Of a stretch of 64,000 bases of DNA, positions 11,136 to 22,420 are shown piece by piece (within the stretch, counting starts at the first letter, position 1; each line of letters opens with the position of its first letter). Both the position numbers and the translations under genes were made by a program. Source of the stretch: Verticillium longisporum (taxonomy: Eukaryota; Ascomycota; Sordariomycetes; Glomerellales; Plectosphaerellaceae); the NCBI GenBank assembly GCA_019188255.1, contig JAETXT010000012.1, positions 124,001 through 188,000 of the forward strand, given 5' to 3'. A model generated the notes under the pieces. The model saw only the letters and a program-made list of their open reading frames with translations. It did not search any database and was not told the origin of the DNA.

Positions 11136-11716
11136 CTAGCCCTGGCGATCACGCAATGATGAAGATTGAGTCAACTCGTCCCTCAGGCGAAACCAGACTT
11201 GACATGGAGACTGTGGTTGGCGGAGGCGTGTCATTGTCGAGGGCAATGGCAGTGCGTGCAGCCCTTTCTGCGCTTCTTGTGACGGGGTCGACAGGTTTTT
11301 CACGTCCTCGGGCTTGAAGTACGAGATGACGCGATGCTCCGTGCCACCACGGGTAACGGTGATGGTCATTCGAGTCAGAGATCCATCGTGAAGAGTCGCA
11401 ATAGACCGATTGTTGATCAAAGCCGGGTGGCCCCAATTCAAATGATCTCTCCAGGGTCCGGTTGCGTTATCTTCCACAACAAAAGTAGAACCACTCCGGA
11501 TCAAGAGAGGAATTTCGCGTCGCCAGGTCCTCTGGGTGCGTGAGCAAGTTTGCCCTGAAGACAACTGTCCACGAGAAGTGTTGCATCCTCCTCGGAACGA
11601 ACGTAGCCCTTGAAAGTGGGTTCAAGGGGGATCGGGGGTTGTCGGCTCCATTCAATAAAGGTGTCGCCGAATAGCTCAGAAGTTGGGGGCTGTCTCGGTG
11701 ACGAGGAGTAGCTCAC
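11136..11716 (-). pseudogene. Gti1/Pac2 (WOPR) family regulator, frame-broken
   Basis: The minus-strand frame from 11716 starts MSYSSSPRQPPTSELFGD and contains PTFKGYVRSEEDATLLVDSC, the hallmark first part of the WOPR DNA-binding domain (Wor1/Sge1/Pac2). The frame ends early, but a second frame continues with REIPLLIRSGSTFVVEDN and then MTITVTRGGTEHRVISYF, matching the second half of the domain. The frames meet at about 11517-11520, where one missing base (GAC-GC for GAC-CGC) explains the shift. WOPR proteins control conidiation, effector and secondary-metabolite genes. The segment between the two halves is shorter than usual in the family. This is the one break not in a clear homopolymer, so true decay is likely here. 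Confidence 0.7.
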
Positions 11717-12121
11717 TGGAGATATGAATAGTTGCTCAAGCTCATTGAAAGCTCACGAAGGCGCCAGGAAGGATTTTATGCCTTGACATCTGTCCCTCCC
11801 TCTGTCGGTCCCCCGGCTGAGATTCTCTCTGCTGGGGTCGCCTTCCAACACGATGTGCGGCTGATGTAAATGCTTCCCCAATTCGATAATGATGCAGCTT
11901 CGAGGATGATGGTCAATGGTGTGCTGGTGATGTGGGGCTGCCAATCGCTCCATGTATCCAGGTACCAATTGCGGGTGCTTGGTCGGTGTGATTGCACTGC
12001 AGGCTGACGCACATCCCGGCACCAACGCAGAGGTGAGGGGCAGAGGCTCAGCACCAAGTCTCCCATCCACAAACCACTCTCGCCGTTCCAGACCCGACGT
12101 GGCTTTCACCATTCTCCAAGG
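11717..12121. other. Divergent intergenic region
   Basis: About 400 bases between the WOPR remnant and the next plus-strand gene. A 126-codon minus ORF spans it but shows no domain. Probably promoters of both neighbours. Confidence 0.4.
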
Positions 12122-12569
12122 ATGCCGTCTCATTTAGAGATACACCCCCTGAGCGATCAGCAGAAAGATGAGCTCATCCGCGTCCTGCCCAACATCAAGT
12201 CCCTTCTCGTTCCCGTGGATGACCGGCACGACATGCATGGGGACGCGCGCAAGCTCAAAGACAGCGTCGCTCATTTCATGGAGCTGTTCAATTACAGGGA
12301 GAAGGTGAGCCTCGGCCCGTTCGATACATGTCAGAATAAGACTAAAGCCTGCTGCTAAGGTCGGTGGCGACGCGCAGGTCAACTGTGTCCGGATACGAAA
12401 GGAGGCCACCTTGCCAATCAACAACCCGCCACGGATATTCGTGCCGATAGAGGTATCGGAAGAATCAAGTATCGGAGAACAGAAGGTCGATTTTGGATGT
12501 TACGTATACGTGACAGAGAGCGTCAAAATCTGTCCCTCTTTGACGTATCTAGGGTTGCGTCGAACGTAA
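12122..12569 (+). CDS. Hypothetical protein, 130 aa, two exons
   Basis: Exon 1 is 12122-12304 and exon 2 is 12360-12569; the 55-nt intron (GTGAGC..TAAG, branch GACTAAAG) is in phase 0. The product starts MPSHLEIHPLSDQQKDELIR, continues with NIKSLLVPVDDRHDMHGD and ends in a beta-rich half with RIFVPIEVSEESS and CYVYVTESVK. No signal peptide or membrane segment. No family recognised. Its last 21 bases overlap the end of the minus-strand gene at 12549. Confidence 0.6.
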
Positions 12570-13727
12570 CAAATCCTCGATGTTAGTTGCCCCAAATGTT
12601 GCTGGGTCAATCCATGTTGCATCCTCGTTTATGAATCCCTCACCGAGAGGATATACACCGTCCATGAGGCTGTATGCCACCTCGTTCTCCTGAAGTGGTA
12701 GCGGCCACATGTTCGGCGCATGGCAAGGGACAAGTCGCGAAACAATTCGCTCGGGCACTGTGTTGGTTCTTCTGTCGTCGCCCTGACGAGCGTCGAACCG
12801 CATCCGCTTTGGCGATGCCGGCGCGAGCTTTTCTGGTCCTGCCTTGCGTTTCTCCTGCGTGCGCAAGCCCGCGATGTATGAAGCGGTGCTTACTTTCCAA
12901 TGATTGAAGAACTTGTCCGCGTAATCAAAACACCACTGTGTATCTTCCGTTTGGCAAACCCCGTGGCTGCGGAGCTGCGTGGCAATCTTCTCAACATTCG
13001 GTGTCTTCTTTGCGCGAAACTCCAGACTTTACTCTCGTATTAGCAACTGAGCCCATTTCTGCCTGGATCAACTTACGTGGTGCGACCGATGAGGTCACAT
13101 TCTTCCATGAATAGTGCGCCGCGCCCATCCAGTGCTCGAGAAATTCTGTCGAGGCTCCGGCCTCCCTTCCCCCAATCATGACAGTTGTTATTTATGTTGT
13201 TTTCGTCGTGGCCTGTGAGCTTGGACTTGAGGTGCTTGATGAGCTTGTGCTGTTTCGAGCGTAAGAACTGCTCCCGTATGTCATAGAACACGAGCAAGTA
13301 AGCCCGTCGCTTGGTCTTCTCTACAGCCGTCGATGGGTTTGATAAAGTCTGAAGTTGCCGGTATAGTTGGCAGACTGCGTCCTGTTGCAGTGAGGTCTCA
13401 GCGGTCACCCAACGCTCAATTTCTTCCTTGTATCCCAGAGGAGGGGCAGTTCGCGAGAAGTGCTTGGAGATTGTCGCCTTCAAGCTAACGGGAAGTCTAT
13501 CCCACGTATCGTTCTTGGCGATGCCTTCGAGAAGGCCGTCAATGGCGGCGACAAACTACTTGTTGAGCAAGACTCGGAAATTCGTTGGAGGGCCTTACCT
13601 TTGGGTCGTCAAGCCGTACCCCGCTCAATCCAAGCACCTCCTGCAAGCGGGCAAACGGCTGATGCGGCTCTCGATTGCGAGTCTCCATTGTTGAAAGAGT
13701 GTCTTTGAGTTGAACGTGGGAGCTCAA
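12549..13727 (-). CDS. Hypothetical protein, 361 aa, three exons
   Basis: Exons at 13599-13727, 13077-13555 and 12549-13026. The introns are 43 nt (13556-13598) and 50 nt (13027-13076, GTAAGT donor, branch GCTAAT, AAAG acceptor). The spliced length is 1086 nt. The product begins MSSHVQLKDTLSTMETRNRE. Conserved-looking blocks are FVAAIDGLLEGIAKNDTWDR, HFSRTAPPLGYKEEIERW, YLLVFYDIREQFLRSKQHK and LDRISRALDGRGALF. A basic C-terminal patch, SPKRMRFDAR, could be a nuclear signal. A further 39-nt in-frame GTAAGC..CAG segment in exon 3 may be spliced. Mostly helical, with no catalytic motif I recognise. The codon structure and three clean introns make a real gene likely. Confidence 0.65.
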
Positions 13728-14215
13728 GATCCCCAGCCGAAGGTGGTAGGAGACCCCAAGATTGCTTCTCTCAGATCCGTGAGTGTCCCCGTAGGACCAC
13801 CGTGTATGGTCAAGGTTCCTCGCTTACAGGGATCGCCAGGCGGGGTAGCAATGTCTCATACCCCTGTATGCCTGCTTGCTTTTGTCTACAAGGGTCATTT
13901 TGGGGACATGTCCCCAAACCACTCTGCCAAGCTGAACCGCCCAGGTATAGCCCCCTGTAGGTTATCGTGAGCACACCCCAGTCTTCTGGGAACATGTCCC
14001 CAAAGATGAAGATTGGCAATCGCTCTGGGTTGGCCCCCAAATGGTTGGCAGTGTTGCTGGACACTGCATATAAAGCCTCGTGAGGCAACCAGTTGCCTTC
14101 TCGGTGTCCAGGAAGGGATCTATCGCTGCACGCCGCGCTCCCCTGTCTCTGCATTCTTCCTGGCTCGAAAGTGCACTTCTGTGCCCCCGTGTCCTCCCAC
14201 GTCGATACATCCAAC
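13728..14215. other. Promoter-containing spacer with TATA-like box near 14069
   Basis: No gene is supported. The sequence GCATATAAAGCC at about 14067 is a good TATA match, roughly 150 bases upstream of the ATG at 14216, followed by a pyrimidine-rich leader. The minus ORF of 159 codons across this interval has no domain. Confidence 0.45.
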
Positions 14216-15719
14216 ATGGTGATCCCTCGCCCCCTCAATATCCTAGTGACAAGGAGCTTCTCTATTACTGTAGGCACAAGTCCAATCATTTATTACTTCA
14301 TTGCTGACCCTTGCAGACTGACTCGGGCTTGACATTGGCATCTTGCTCCAGCGACGCCCAGAGGGGCGAGTATCCCGATGATACCGAACATGAGACTCCC
14401 ACCTCTCCCCCAGGCGGGTCCATTGGAAGACTGTGTCACGCCGCTTCCCGAGGACTTCCTACATGGTCTGTCCCCTGCCCCAAGCACTTCCCACAACCAC
14501 AACGCCCGCAATGACGAGAGCCTCCTTGATGCTCAGTCATACCCGAGTCCTTCTCGAGTCACCGGCCCCAACATCCCGCACGGGTACTGCAGTCATGGTC
14601 CTCCAAGTCCCCCGTTAAGTGCAGTCGGCTCGGTATCGCCTCCGCTCTTCTTCTTACCCGATAACCCTCCCCTTCACCGATTGAGCCTCTGAGAAGACTC
14701 AGCGTGCAGGAACCATCAAAAACCCCTCAGTAAGTCGATGGTGCCTGCCTTTGCAATACGTCTGTTGATACACTGCCTGCAGGACGCAATCCGATGTACC
14801 CATTGCGCACCAAAACCTCGCCGTAGTACAGTTTGATGAGGAGAAACTTACATGGGAAGGCACGGCACCCTTGCACGCTATTGACCTTGGAAGCTGTGAA
14901 GGCCTGGACGACCTTGTGTCCGGACTCTTTCACTGCCTGCAGACCGGCCGTGCAATCCAGATCATCGGCGTGCCATTTCCAGATCTCGGGAAGTGGATGG
15001 ATCGCCTGATGGAAGCTGGCTTTTGGTCAATCAAGGCAGAGTTCCTGCCTTTGGGGGCAAAGGTCGGGGCAGTCGCATAGTAAGTATTTCAACCGCCCTG
15101 AGACAGCAAGAGAAATTTAACCAACATTGTAGTGTGAATGTCTTCGCCGACAAGCCAGCCACGCCGAGCCCGACATTTTGGGGGATTCAAAAACATGACC
15201 AAAACGCCGAGTCGCTTGCCAGGAACCATTTTATCAGCCTTGCCATCGAAGTTCTCAACAACAACCCTGACCGCTTGCCGGACCTCCGCTGGTTGATATC
15301 TATTGATCTAGGCCTTCGAGCCTGGTTTGAAGCTGAGCTTTTTCAAAGAATACGAAATGTACGTGTTAATGACCGTTGGAGATGGAAATGATTCTGACGG
15401 CTTTAAGGATGCTGGAGTAATTGCTGAAGCGTTGTTACAACGATATCTTCACTTCATAGCAAACGCTATGGACCACGGCAAATCTCGGGCCCCGTCTAAT
15501 CTGCTATGGCTGGTGGATAGGGGTAGACCACCACCCAACTGCCCGAATGCACTTGATGACATCGCGTTTTGTCGGCTTCTCCTTGAATGCGCCGGTGGTC
15601 AGGAAAATGATTTGAATGACTGCTGTTACACTCAAGACGACTTCGAAGGATTCCGAAAATTGTGCCAACTTATTGATCGGGAACACCCGCCCAATGTTGA
15701 CGCTATTGATCTTGGATAG
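14216..15719 (+). CDS. Uncharacterised protein, four exons, three one-base frame breaks
   Basis: Exons at 14216-14269, 14317-14729, 14783-15079 and 15133-15719, with introns of 47, 53 and 53 nt, all GT..AG and in phase. The product begins MVIPRPLNILVTRSFSIT. It has a Pro/Ser-rich N-half (THE PSPSRVTGPNIPHGYCSH region), then IAHQNLAVVQFDEEKLTWEG, HAIDLGSCEGLDDLVSGLF, IQIIGVPFPDLGKWMDRLME, YEMYVLMTVGDGNDSDGF and LIDREHPPNVDAIDLG. Three frame shifts lie in homopolymers: C5 at 14407-14411 (one too many), C4 at 14669-14672 (one too few) and T5 at 15339-15343 (one too many). With those the frame is 1350 nt, 449 residues. No known domain; the C-half looks globular, alpha/beta. Confidence 0.55.
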
Positions 15720-16332
15720 AATGGGGGCCACTGTGTGTAACAGAAGACGACTTGGGTGACGGACGCGAGCAATGATGCTCCTAGAAGAGGGAGCAAAGCT
15801 GGTCGACAGGTCTCTAAGCGAAGGATATAGGTTGTCTCAAGCCTGTCAGTCAGTCTTCACTTGTCATGAAGACTTGTTGGACGATGCTGGACACGAGAAG
15901 ATATAGATTCTGTTGGATGCTAGTGTAAGGACAGCAGTTTCATTGGGGTACATACGGAGCGCTGATATCGAGACCTCATGGATACAACTCGTCTTGAAGA
16001 GGTAGAACTCTGATTCCCCTGTTTTGCATTTGGCAATGCCTTCTCCGTTATAAATCGACCCATGGTATCATGATCATGCGTGAAACTCGATTTTATGATC
16101 AGAGCGTTCGCGTAGCGACGGGGTGAAAGAGGGACAGGCCCTGCCTCGGCAAAGGCGCAGGTATTGGTAGCTGACAGGCTGCTTTCCCTTTCACACAACC
16201 CCTGATATGCATATATAGGCCGCCGTCCCCCGAGGTCTTTCCTACTTTCTTCCTCATTCTGCACCCTCTTATGACACTGGCTGACTCAGCGAGAAGCGAT
16301 GAAAAACACCACCCTGAAGACCTTGCCATCCA
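15720..16332. other. Intergenic region with TATATA box near 16207
   Basis: About 600 bases without a gene. The sequence GCATATATAGGCC near 16206 is a strong TATA match about 125 bases upstream of the kinase ATG at 16333. Confidence 0.45.
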
Positions 16333-18412
16333 ATGTCACTTCACAGACCAACCAAGAAGGCATCCAGCCGGGCTCTTGGCCCCCGAGGCCATCTCAAGAA
16401 TCAGAACAACAGTACGAATACGGAAAGCGCTGCCGGCTGCCAATCAGCTGTGACCTGTGGTGATATTCTTCGGGTCAAAGGCGTGTTGTACAAGGTTGGA
16501 AAAAGCTTGGAGAAGGAACGTTCGGCATTGTCTACGCGGCCATCGACCTATCAAATCATCGGCTAGTAGCGATCAAATTTGTGAGTAGCTATCCATCAGA
16601 ACACCGGATCCTCAGACTAACGCTGCTACAGGAGCGTTGTGAACCCGGTAAACCACAATTTCAGACCAATCATAAGACACAACTTCAGACCGAATACGAG
16701 GCATATGGAAAGCTGAAAGGATCTGGTAAGGACTTCTATGCATCAAATCCGAACACCACAGGCTAATCATTACTGACAGACGGCATCCCCAACGTGTACT
16801 ACTTTGGGCGGCACGGCCTCCACAACATCCTCATTTTGGATCAATTGGGACCCTCCCTGGAGGACTTGTTCGACGGTTGTGGGCGGAAGTTCACCCTGAA
16901 GACCGTGGTAATGATCGGAAAACAGATGGTGCGTGGCACTGCATGGCCCTGATCGTTAGGGCAATCCAGCTAAAGTCTTTAGATATCAATAGCGGAGGCC
17001 TTGCATGGACAGGGGTTGATACACCGCGATATAAAACCGGAGAACTTCCTCATCCATGGACCAGGCAGCAAGTACCCTAACAAAATTTCCCTTATCGACC
17101 CTGCCATGGCGGAGAACTATCGATGTTCCAAGACCGAGAGACATATCCCCCGTGCGAAGGCATGGATCTGGTGGGGACGGCTCGGTACATGAGCATCAAT
17201 GCACACCTCCGAAAGCAGCAGTCACGACGAGACGACCTTGAATCCATATTCTACGTGCTCTTCTACCTCATGAGGGGAGGCCTGCCATGGCAAGGCTTAA
17301 AGGCGCCTACCAAGGAAGACAGACTCGACAAAATTCTTGAAATCAAGCAACAAAGGTCGGCCGATAGCTTGTGTGGTACCCAGTCCACGATGTTCGTCAA
17401 ATGCCTTGAGTACGTACGCGAACTGGGATTCGAACAAGACCCGGATTACGATTACCTCAAATGCTGTCTCACCAAAGCTTTGGAGATGAATGGAGAGGCC
17501 GAGGACGACAGGTACGACTGGGATACATGCTCCTTCCCTGCTTCTCCGTTGATTTCTCCCTCTTCTTCTCAGACTTCAGAGTATGTCAGGTCTACTGAAC
17601 AAAGTGGCGATCCATCTCATGTCGTATCTGGGAGCCGGCTTGGGAAGGCGAAGGATACGCTCGCGGCGGTGAAAACAGTCGCTTCTCGCTGGCTGACAAA
17701 CCCTTTATTCGTGACACAACCCAGTTGCCCCAAGAGCGGGAGAATTCACTATAATGCAAAGGCGCAAGCAACACTTAACGAGATATCCCAGTTCGTGGGT
17801 CACTCTATCCGTCAACTCAGGCGTCATCAAAGGGAAGTAAAGAGGGATTTGAGTGTGGGGAAACTAGGCGTCACCAGCCACAACAACCTAAATATTGGCT
17901 GCGACAGGCTTGAGAGTGCTCTGAAGTCTTACGACAAACTGTTGCGAGCCCTTGAATATGTGGCAGTGCTTTCAGAGAAAGCCAGTTGGGAATTCCTTCG
18001 CAAGGCAAGCAGTGACGACGTTGTGGGCTTAAAGACAGAGTTGAATGGGGTTGAAAGCCTGGTCGAGGACTGTCTAAAATTGGTGGAACAGACCGACAAT
18101 GCGACTATCAGTATCAGTAGAACGTCTTTTGCAACAAGTCAAGACTCAGAACTGCCCTTGGAGGTCGATGAGATCTATGCTCATCCTGGGGATGAGACTC
18201 ACCAGCAGACCAGTACGACTTTTGAGAGTCGAGGAGGGAAAGGATCAAGAAATGAAGAAAGTCAAAGACCGGATACAACTCAGGACAAGTCTCACGCCCA
18301 GAAACGGGGCCATACGACTCTCAGCCCTGGACCGCGGCCGCATAAACGACCATCTTATGAAAGTCTTTCTAGTCGGGCAGATGACAGATGGCCACATGGA
18401 GATGGGGGTTAG
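16333..18412 (+). CDS. Casein-kinase-1-like (pseudo)kinase with long C-terminal tail, four exons, two frame breaks
   Basis: Exons 16333-16580, 16632-16725, 16780-16928 and 16998-18412; introns of 51, 54 and 69 nt. The N-lobe is [19 protein letters not shown] once an A is restored in the A5 run at 16500-16504; VAIKF holds the ATP lysine. The catalytic loop is [14 protein letters not shown], typical of CK1. The expected DFG is [11 protein letters not shown] (D-P-A), so metal binding may be lost. A second break, in C5 at 17147-17151, needs one C to join TERHIPP to [14 protein letters not shown]. With both, 1908 nt encode 635 residues. The C-half after the CK1 domain is long, with a helical repeat-like region ([12 protein letters not shown]) and a basic Ser-rich tail. 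CK1 enzymes act in cell cycle and membrane trafficking. The DPA motif argues for a pseudokinase. Confidence 0.75.
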
Positions 18413-18916
18413 CGGTCAGTTGACATACTCCCAACGCAAGAGCATATCATTGACGACCTGGATAGGGGAGGTGAACAATAGTGAGTGACAGGCGCCAGTA
18501 GACTTCATTTTGAGATCACATGTCAAAGGAGTTTCGTGAGGAGCGAAAGCCTCCAAACAACTGCTGATCTCTTTGGGTCCACTTGATCAGTACACTCCTA
18601 GAGTGGGTGATATAGCCTCAAGAAGGGCATGATATCGCTCATGAACCGTTCTTCCGCGCCTATAAGGACACCGTGGTCCCTCATAGATTGCAACCCCTTC
18701 TTCTCATGAACGTGCTACAGGTCCAAACTGTGATCCAGTGCCAGGTCTCTCTCGAGTTCATAGTGCTTATTCTGATCCGTCCTCCTACCTTTCGGCATTG
18801 CCAGTCACAGAGTGAATTCCCGGGATAAGGGGCAGTGGTGAACTAATAGCCGGCTGCGAGTCGCACCCACCGAGCTACCAAGGGGTTAATGGCTGAGTGT
18901 AGTTGGGATATAGTTG
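18413..18916. other. Intergenic region
   Basis: About 500 bases without a supportable gene; no repeat or RNA gene is visible. Confidence 0.4.
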
Positions 18917-19291
18917 TTAATCACCATTGGAGGCTGTCCAGTCGGAGCTGGTTCCGGGTCGACGCGCTCCCGATTGCGACTGCTGCTCCTCAGCATACGA
19001 CTGGGCCAAAGTCTTTTCTTGTACATCACTGGAAATCCGACTGATCAACTTTCTGCACGAATATGACCAGGTCTTTGAGGTGATGTCGTAAAAGCTTGTA
19101 TGCTTCTTGCCAATCAGACCTTGCCAGCGATATGACCCACGATCACAAGGCGTGCCCGTATACCGCATGACGCGAAACAAAAGCGATAAGCCTCTGGGCG
19201 ACCCAGAACAAATTATGAAGTATCCACAACGTGCCATTTTCTGCAAACATAGCAGCGGAGGCTCCTCGTGTCTTTCACTGTACTTCCACAT
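18917..19291 (-). pseudogene. Fragment of a conserved fungal hypothetical protein
   Basis: The minus frame reads MRYTGTPCDRGSYRWQGLIGKKH and later SYAEEQQSQSG. The block M-R-Y-T-G-T-P-C-D...W...GKKH is one I associate with short uncharacterised fungal proteins that normally continue with a K-L-R-T-H-H-L-type segment. Here that continuation is scrambled, so this looks like a decayed or exon-shuffled copy. Function unknown. Confidence 0.35.
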
Positions 19292-19826
19292 GCGACCAGT
19301 CGATTTTCAACTCGCCGGACAAAGACGCGTACTATGGAAGAGACGTCATGTGCTATATGGTTCGTCTGCTGTCGATTGAGTAGGCAGTTAACGATAATTG
19401 TGTCTTTTTTGTGGGTGTCCGTTCGGTGACAGTATCCTCGATCAAGAAATTAGATTGAGCCTTGTAAGCTTGGTAATGTGTGTCGCACCTCCAAACTTCG
19501 CCTCGCAGCTCTTTGTAAAATTCTATTCTCCAGACATGGTGATAGTTCTGATACGGGTTTGCTCGACTTCGTCTGAGCCTTTGCAGAGTCGGTCAACTTA
19601 GTCCGCAGGTGTTCGTCACAAAAGTCACGTGAGGCTACCAGCCAGCGCTGCCGTCAATTCAAACCTATCAATTCAAACAGTCAAACAACCGATCAAGTCA
19701 CACATATTTCACGATTTAAACAGTCAAACTACCCCATTCGGATTGATTGGCTGTTTGGATACTGTCAAGTCATGTGGGAATCTCGGGATTTCTATATTCC
19801 GGCGTATCATGTGACCGAGAAAAGGG

Positions 19827-19865
19827 AATTGCACGCGAACTTGGGCTTCAAGTTTGCGTGCAATT
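19827..19865. terminator. 16-bp hairpin just 3' of the tRNA-like gene
   Basis: AATTGCACGCGAACTT, a 7-base loop, then AAGTTTGCGTGCAATT: 16 pairs with one G-T wobble. On the minus strand it lies directly downstream of the tRNA-like sequence and is followed by CCCTTTT, so it may act with the T run in RNA polymerase III termination. It could instead be a small inverted repeat of a transposon. Confidence 0.5.
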
Positions 19866-19869
19866 CTTG

Positions 19870-19942
19870 TGACTGGGGTAGGATTCGAACCTACGCCTTC
19901 TGCCAATAAAGTCAGAATACCATACCACTAGACCACACAATC
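19870..19942 (-). tRNA. tRNA-like gene, probably a pseudogene
   Basis: Exactly 73 bases on the minus strand. The A box (TGGTCTAGTGG) and B box (GGTTCGAATCC) are perfect, and the T arm GTAGG-TTCGAAT-CCTAC is fully paired. The acceptor stem pairs except for one T-C mismatch. The anticodon arm is not canonical: TTCTG can pair with CAGAA only across a 10-base loop, leaving a 3-base variable region. In the standard register the anticodon position reads TTA. No 3' CCA is encoded, as usual in eukaryotes. Identity cannot be assigned. Confidence 0.6.
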
Positions 19943-20028
19943 TTATTGAGAGCGCTGCAACAATGATACTAAGAAAGTTCCGAGGGCTGACTAATCCTAC
20001 ACTCCGAAATATCGCGTAGATGTGTAAC

Positions 20029-22265
20029 GCAGTTTCAAACACTCCAGCCCTCTATTCGCGATATCACTTCAATCCCTCCGACAGCCACCCCACGACCTCT
20101 ACCTTCCGAATATCAACCCGCCGACTTCAAGAACCCTCAATATTTCCCTCACGATCTTCAATTCGACTCCAGTTCCAACGATATCGTCACAACTATCAGA
20201 GACTTCGCAATCAAACAACGTAGCAGATTCCCACCCCTTCCCCATTGCGACCTGGCGTCGCCGTCGCTTCACCCTCACGTCACAGATTGCACGCAAGGGA
20301 GCAAGGGATCGCAGAAGCTGGATACGTGCTTATGGGCTCTTTATTACAGAGATCCTCGAAGGAGATACGATTGGGCCAAGCTTCTGGCTCTGTCAACGAT
20401 GTGACGAGACTCACAACGTTCAGCTCTTCAAGGCCACCTCAACAACCTCTGCAACAAGTCATCTACGGAAGAAGCATAGGGTATTCGAATCCTCAAGTGA
20501 ACAGACGGAGGAAGACTCTTCAAGCACTTCAGAGTCAACGCCGCGGCGTACCATAATACACAAGTCTTCGACAGATCAAGCAGAAGAGCTTGCTCTTGCA
20601 TTCGTCGTGACGACAAACCAGCCCTTCGATATCTTTAATAGCCCATACCTCAGTCGGCTCCTTACGCAACTGAATCCTCATATCGCCCCAGTAATACCCT
20701 GGGGACGAACCTCTCTCCGACAGAGTCTCTCCAGGGTTTTCACCGCAAAGAAGAAACAGATACAACATCAGTTAATAACTTCAAAGTCTCAGATCCACCT
20801 TACATTCGACCACTGGACCTCTCCGAATAGCTTGGCGATACTGGCCGTTTCCTGTCACTATATAAGCTATAGTGGCGTTCGACAGCAGCGTCTTCTTGCT
20901 CTCCGACAACAGTGCGGAAGCCACACAGGCCGGAATACCGCAGCCTTTATTATATCCATCATCAGGGAGTGGGATATCTTAGATCGTATTGGCGTCTTGG
21001 TCTCAGACAACGCGCAGACTAACGATTCTTGTGGTCAAGAGCTATTCCAGCAGCTAATTCCATCTATGACGATTGATGACGCGTTAGAACCACGAATACG
21101 ATGCTATGGCCATATCCTGAACCTCGTTGGAAGGGCTTTCTTATATGGAGAGGATAGTGAGGTCTTTGAACAAGAATCGCAAGCCCTAGAGCTATCAAGC
21201 GACTCTCAAGACTCTCTTCGTCACTGGAGGAAGAGGGGACCTATTGGTAAGCTTCATAACATCGTCCAATGGGTTCGTTCTTCACCACAGCGTAGTGAAT
21301 ACTTCCAAACCATCGCCAAAGAAGCTCAAGAAGCCGACGATAGCTTCCAAATCTACCAGCAATCCGACCTTGAGCTCCGGCTTATCCTTAATAACGAAAC
21401 GCGATGGAATTCAACGTTCTTAATGCTCGATCGGGCCCTCAAGAAGCGTAGCGATATCCAAAGCTTCCTCCAGAAGAATCTCTCTGAACCCGACCCCCAT
21501 AAACGTATACCGGAAGACGACGTTCTGACCTTTGAGGATTGGCGCCTCCTTGTAGAACTCCGCGAGGCTCTTGAGCCATTATACCGACAAACAATCCGCG
21601 CGCATGGATGGGCTAAGAATGGAAGCCATGGGGCGCTCTGGGAGTTACTCGTGGGTATGGAGTATATCTTGGAGCAAATGGAACAGTGGAAGTCGTTCTT
21701 TGACGACTTCTCTAGTACCAGAGACTCTCCCCGAGTATCTACAACTCGTCGGAGAGGTCGTCAACCTCGTACGCAAAGCTCCTTCACGCCCCCATCAATC
21801 CATTCCCTCCCCATACACACACAGAGCGAATATTCCACGATGCCCTCTCATCGCCTCGAGGCACTCTCCGAAGACTCACGACAATACTTCCGTCTCTCTA
21901 TCACGAACGCGTGGAAGAAGCTCAATCAATACTACACCAAGCTAGCAGAGTCTCCATTATACGCGGCAGCTGTTATCCTCCACCCTGGGCTAGGAATGCG
22001 ATGGCTGGAGGCGCAGTGGACGACGCCAGAGCAGTTAGTATGGCTTCACGAGTCTCGTACCAGCTTACGTATCTATTGGGAGCGATGGTATCGCCAGGGT
22101 CAATCACTATCACAGCAGGATATACCATTAATAGCTATGGGCTTCAACGAAAGGTATGCCCAGACGAAATCTTGGGTACGACTTCACGTCTCCCGTTCTC
22201 GGCTTGATGTCTGTATCTGTCGGGTTTGTTCTTTGGCTACGAACCGGAAGGGTTTCGGGAAGTAG
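20029..22265 (+). mobile_element. hAT-superfamily transposase, C-terminally truncated
   Basis: One reading frame is open from just after a TAA at about 20025 to 22265 without frame breaks. It has a BED-type zinc finger at about 20380-20480: FWLCQRCDETHNVQLFK then SHLRKKH (C-x2-C...H-x4-H). The RNase-H-like catalytic core follows, with HLTFDHWTSPN and GVLVSDNAQTND (acidic residues), RCYGHILNLVGRAFL and ILNNETRWNSTFLMLDRAL. The frame runs out after SPLYAAAVILHPGLGMRWLE and an unrelated tail. The hATC dimerisation domain expected at the C-terminus, with its S-x-x-x-E-R-x-F-S block, is missing. No in-frame ATG precedes the BED domain, so the first exon is lost or lies elsewhere. Terminal repeats were not found. 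Non-autonomous remnant. Confidence 0.8.
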
Positions 22266-22420
22266 CTGGTAGGTCGTACGCTGTTTAACTAGTATAAGGT
22301 ATTTCGTCCTGTCGTCGTTGTCGTTTCCTCGTATCGCGTAATGATGCGATCCGTGGCCTCGTAGAGCGCTTTAATCTTCGCTTTACCGGACGCGGGACTG
22401 AGGAGCTCGGCCCCGCCCTA

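Noticed and set aside
19640..19660. hAT terminal inverted repeat starting CAGCG
   Set aside because: No matching inverted copy or 8-bp duplication found; the right end is lost.
19870..19942. Ochre-suppressor tRNA
   Set aside because: The anticodon stem does not pair in the register that gives TTA, so a working suppressor is unlikely.
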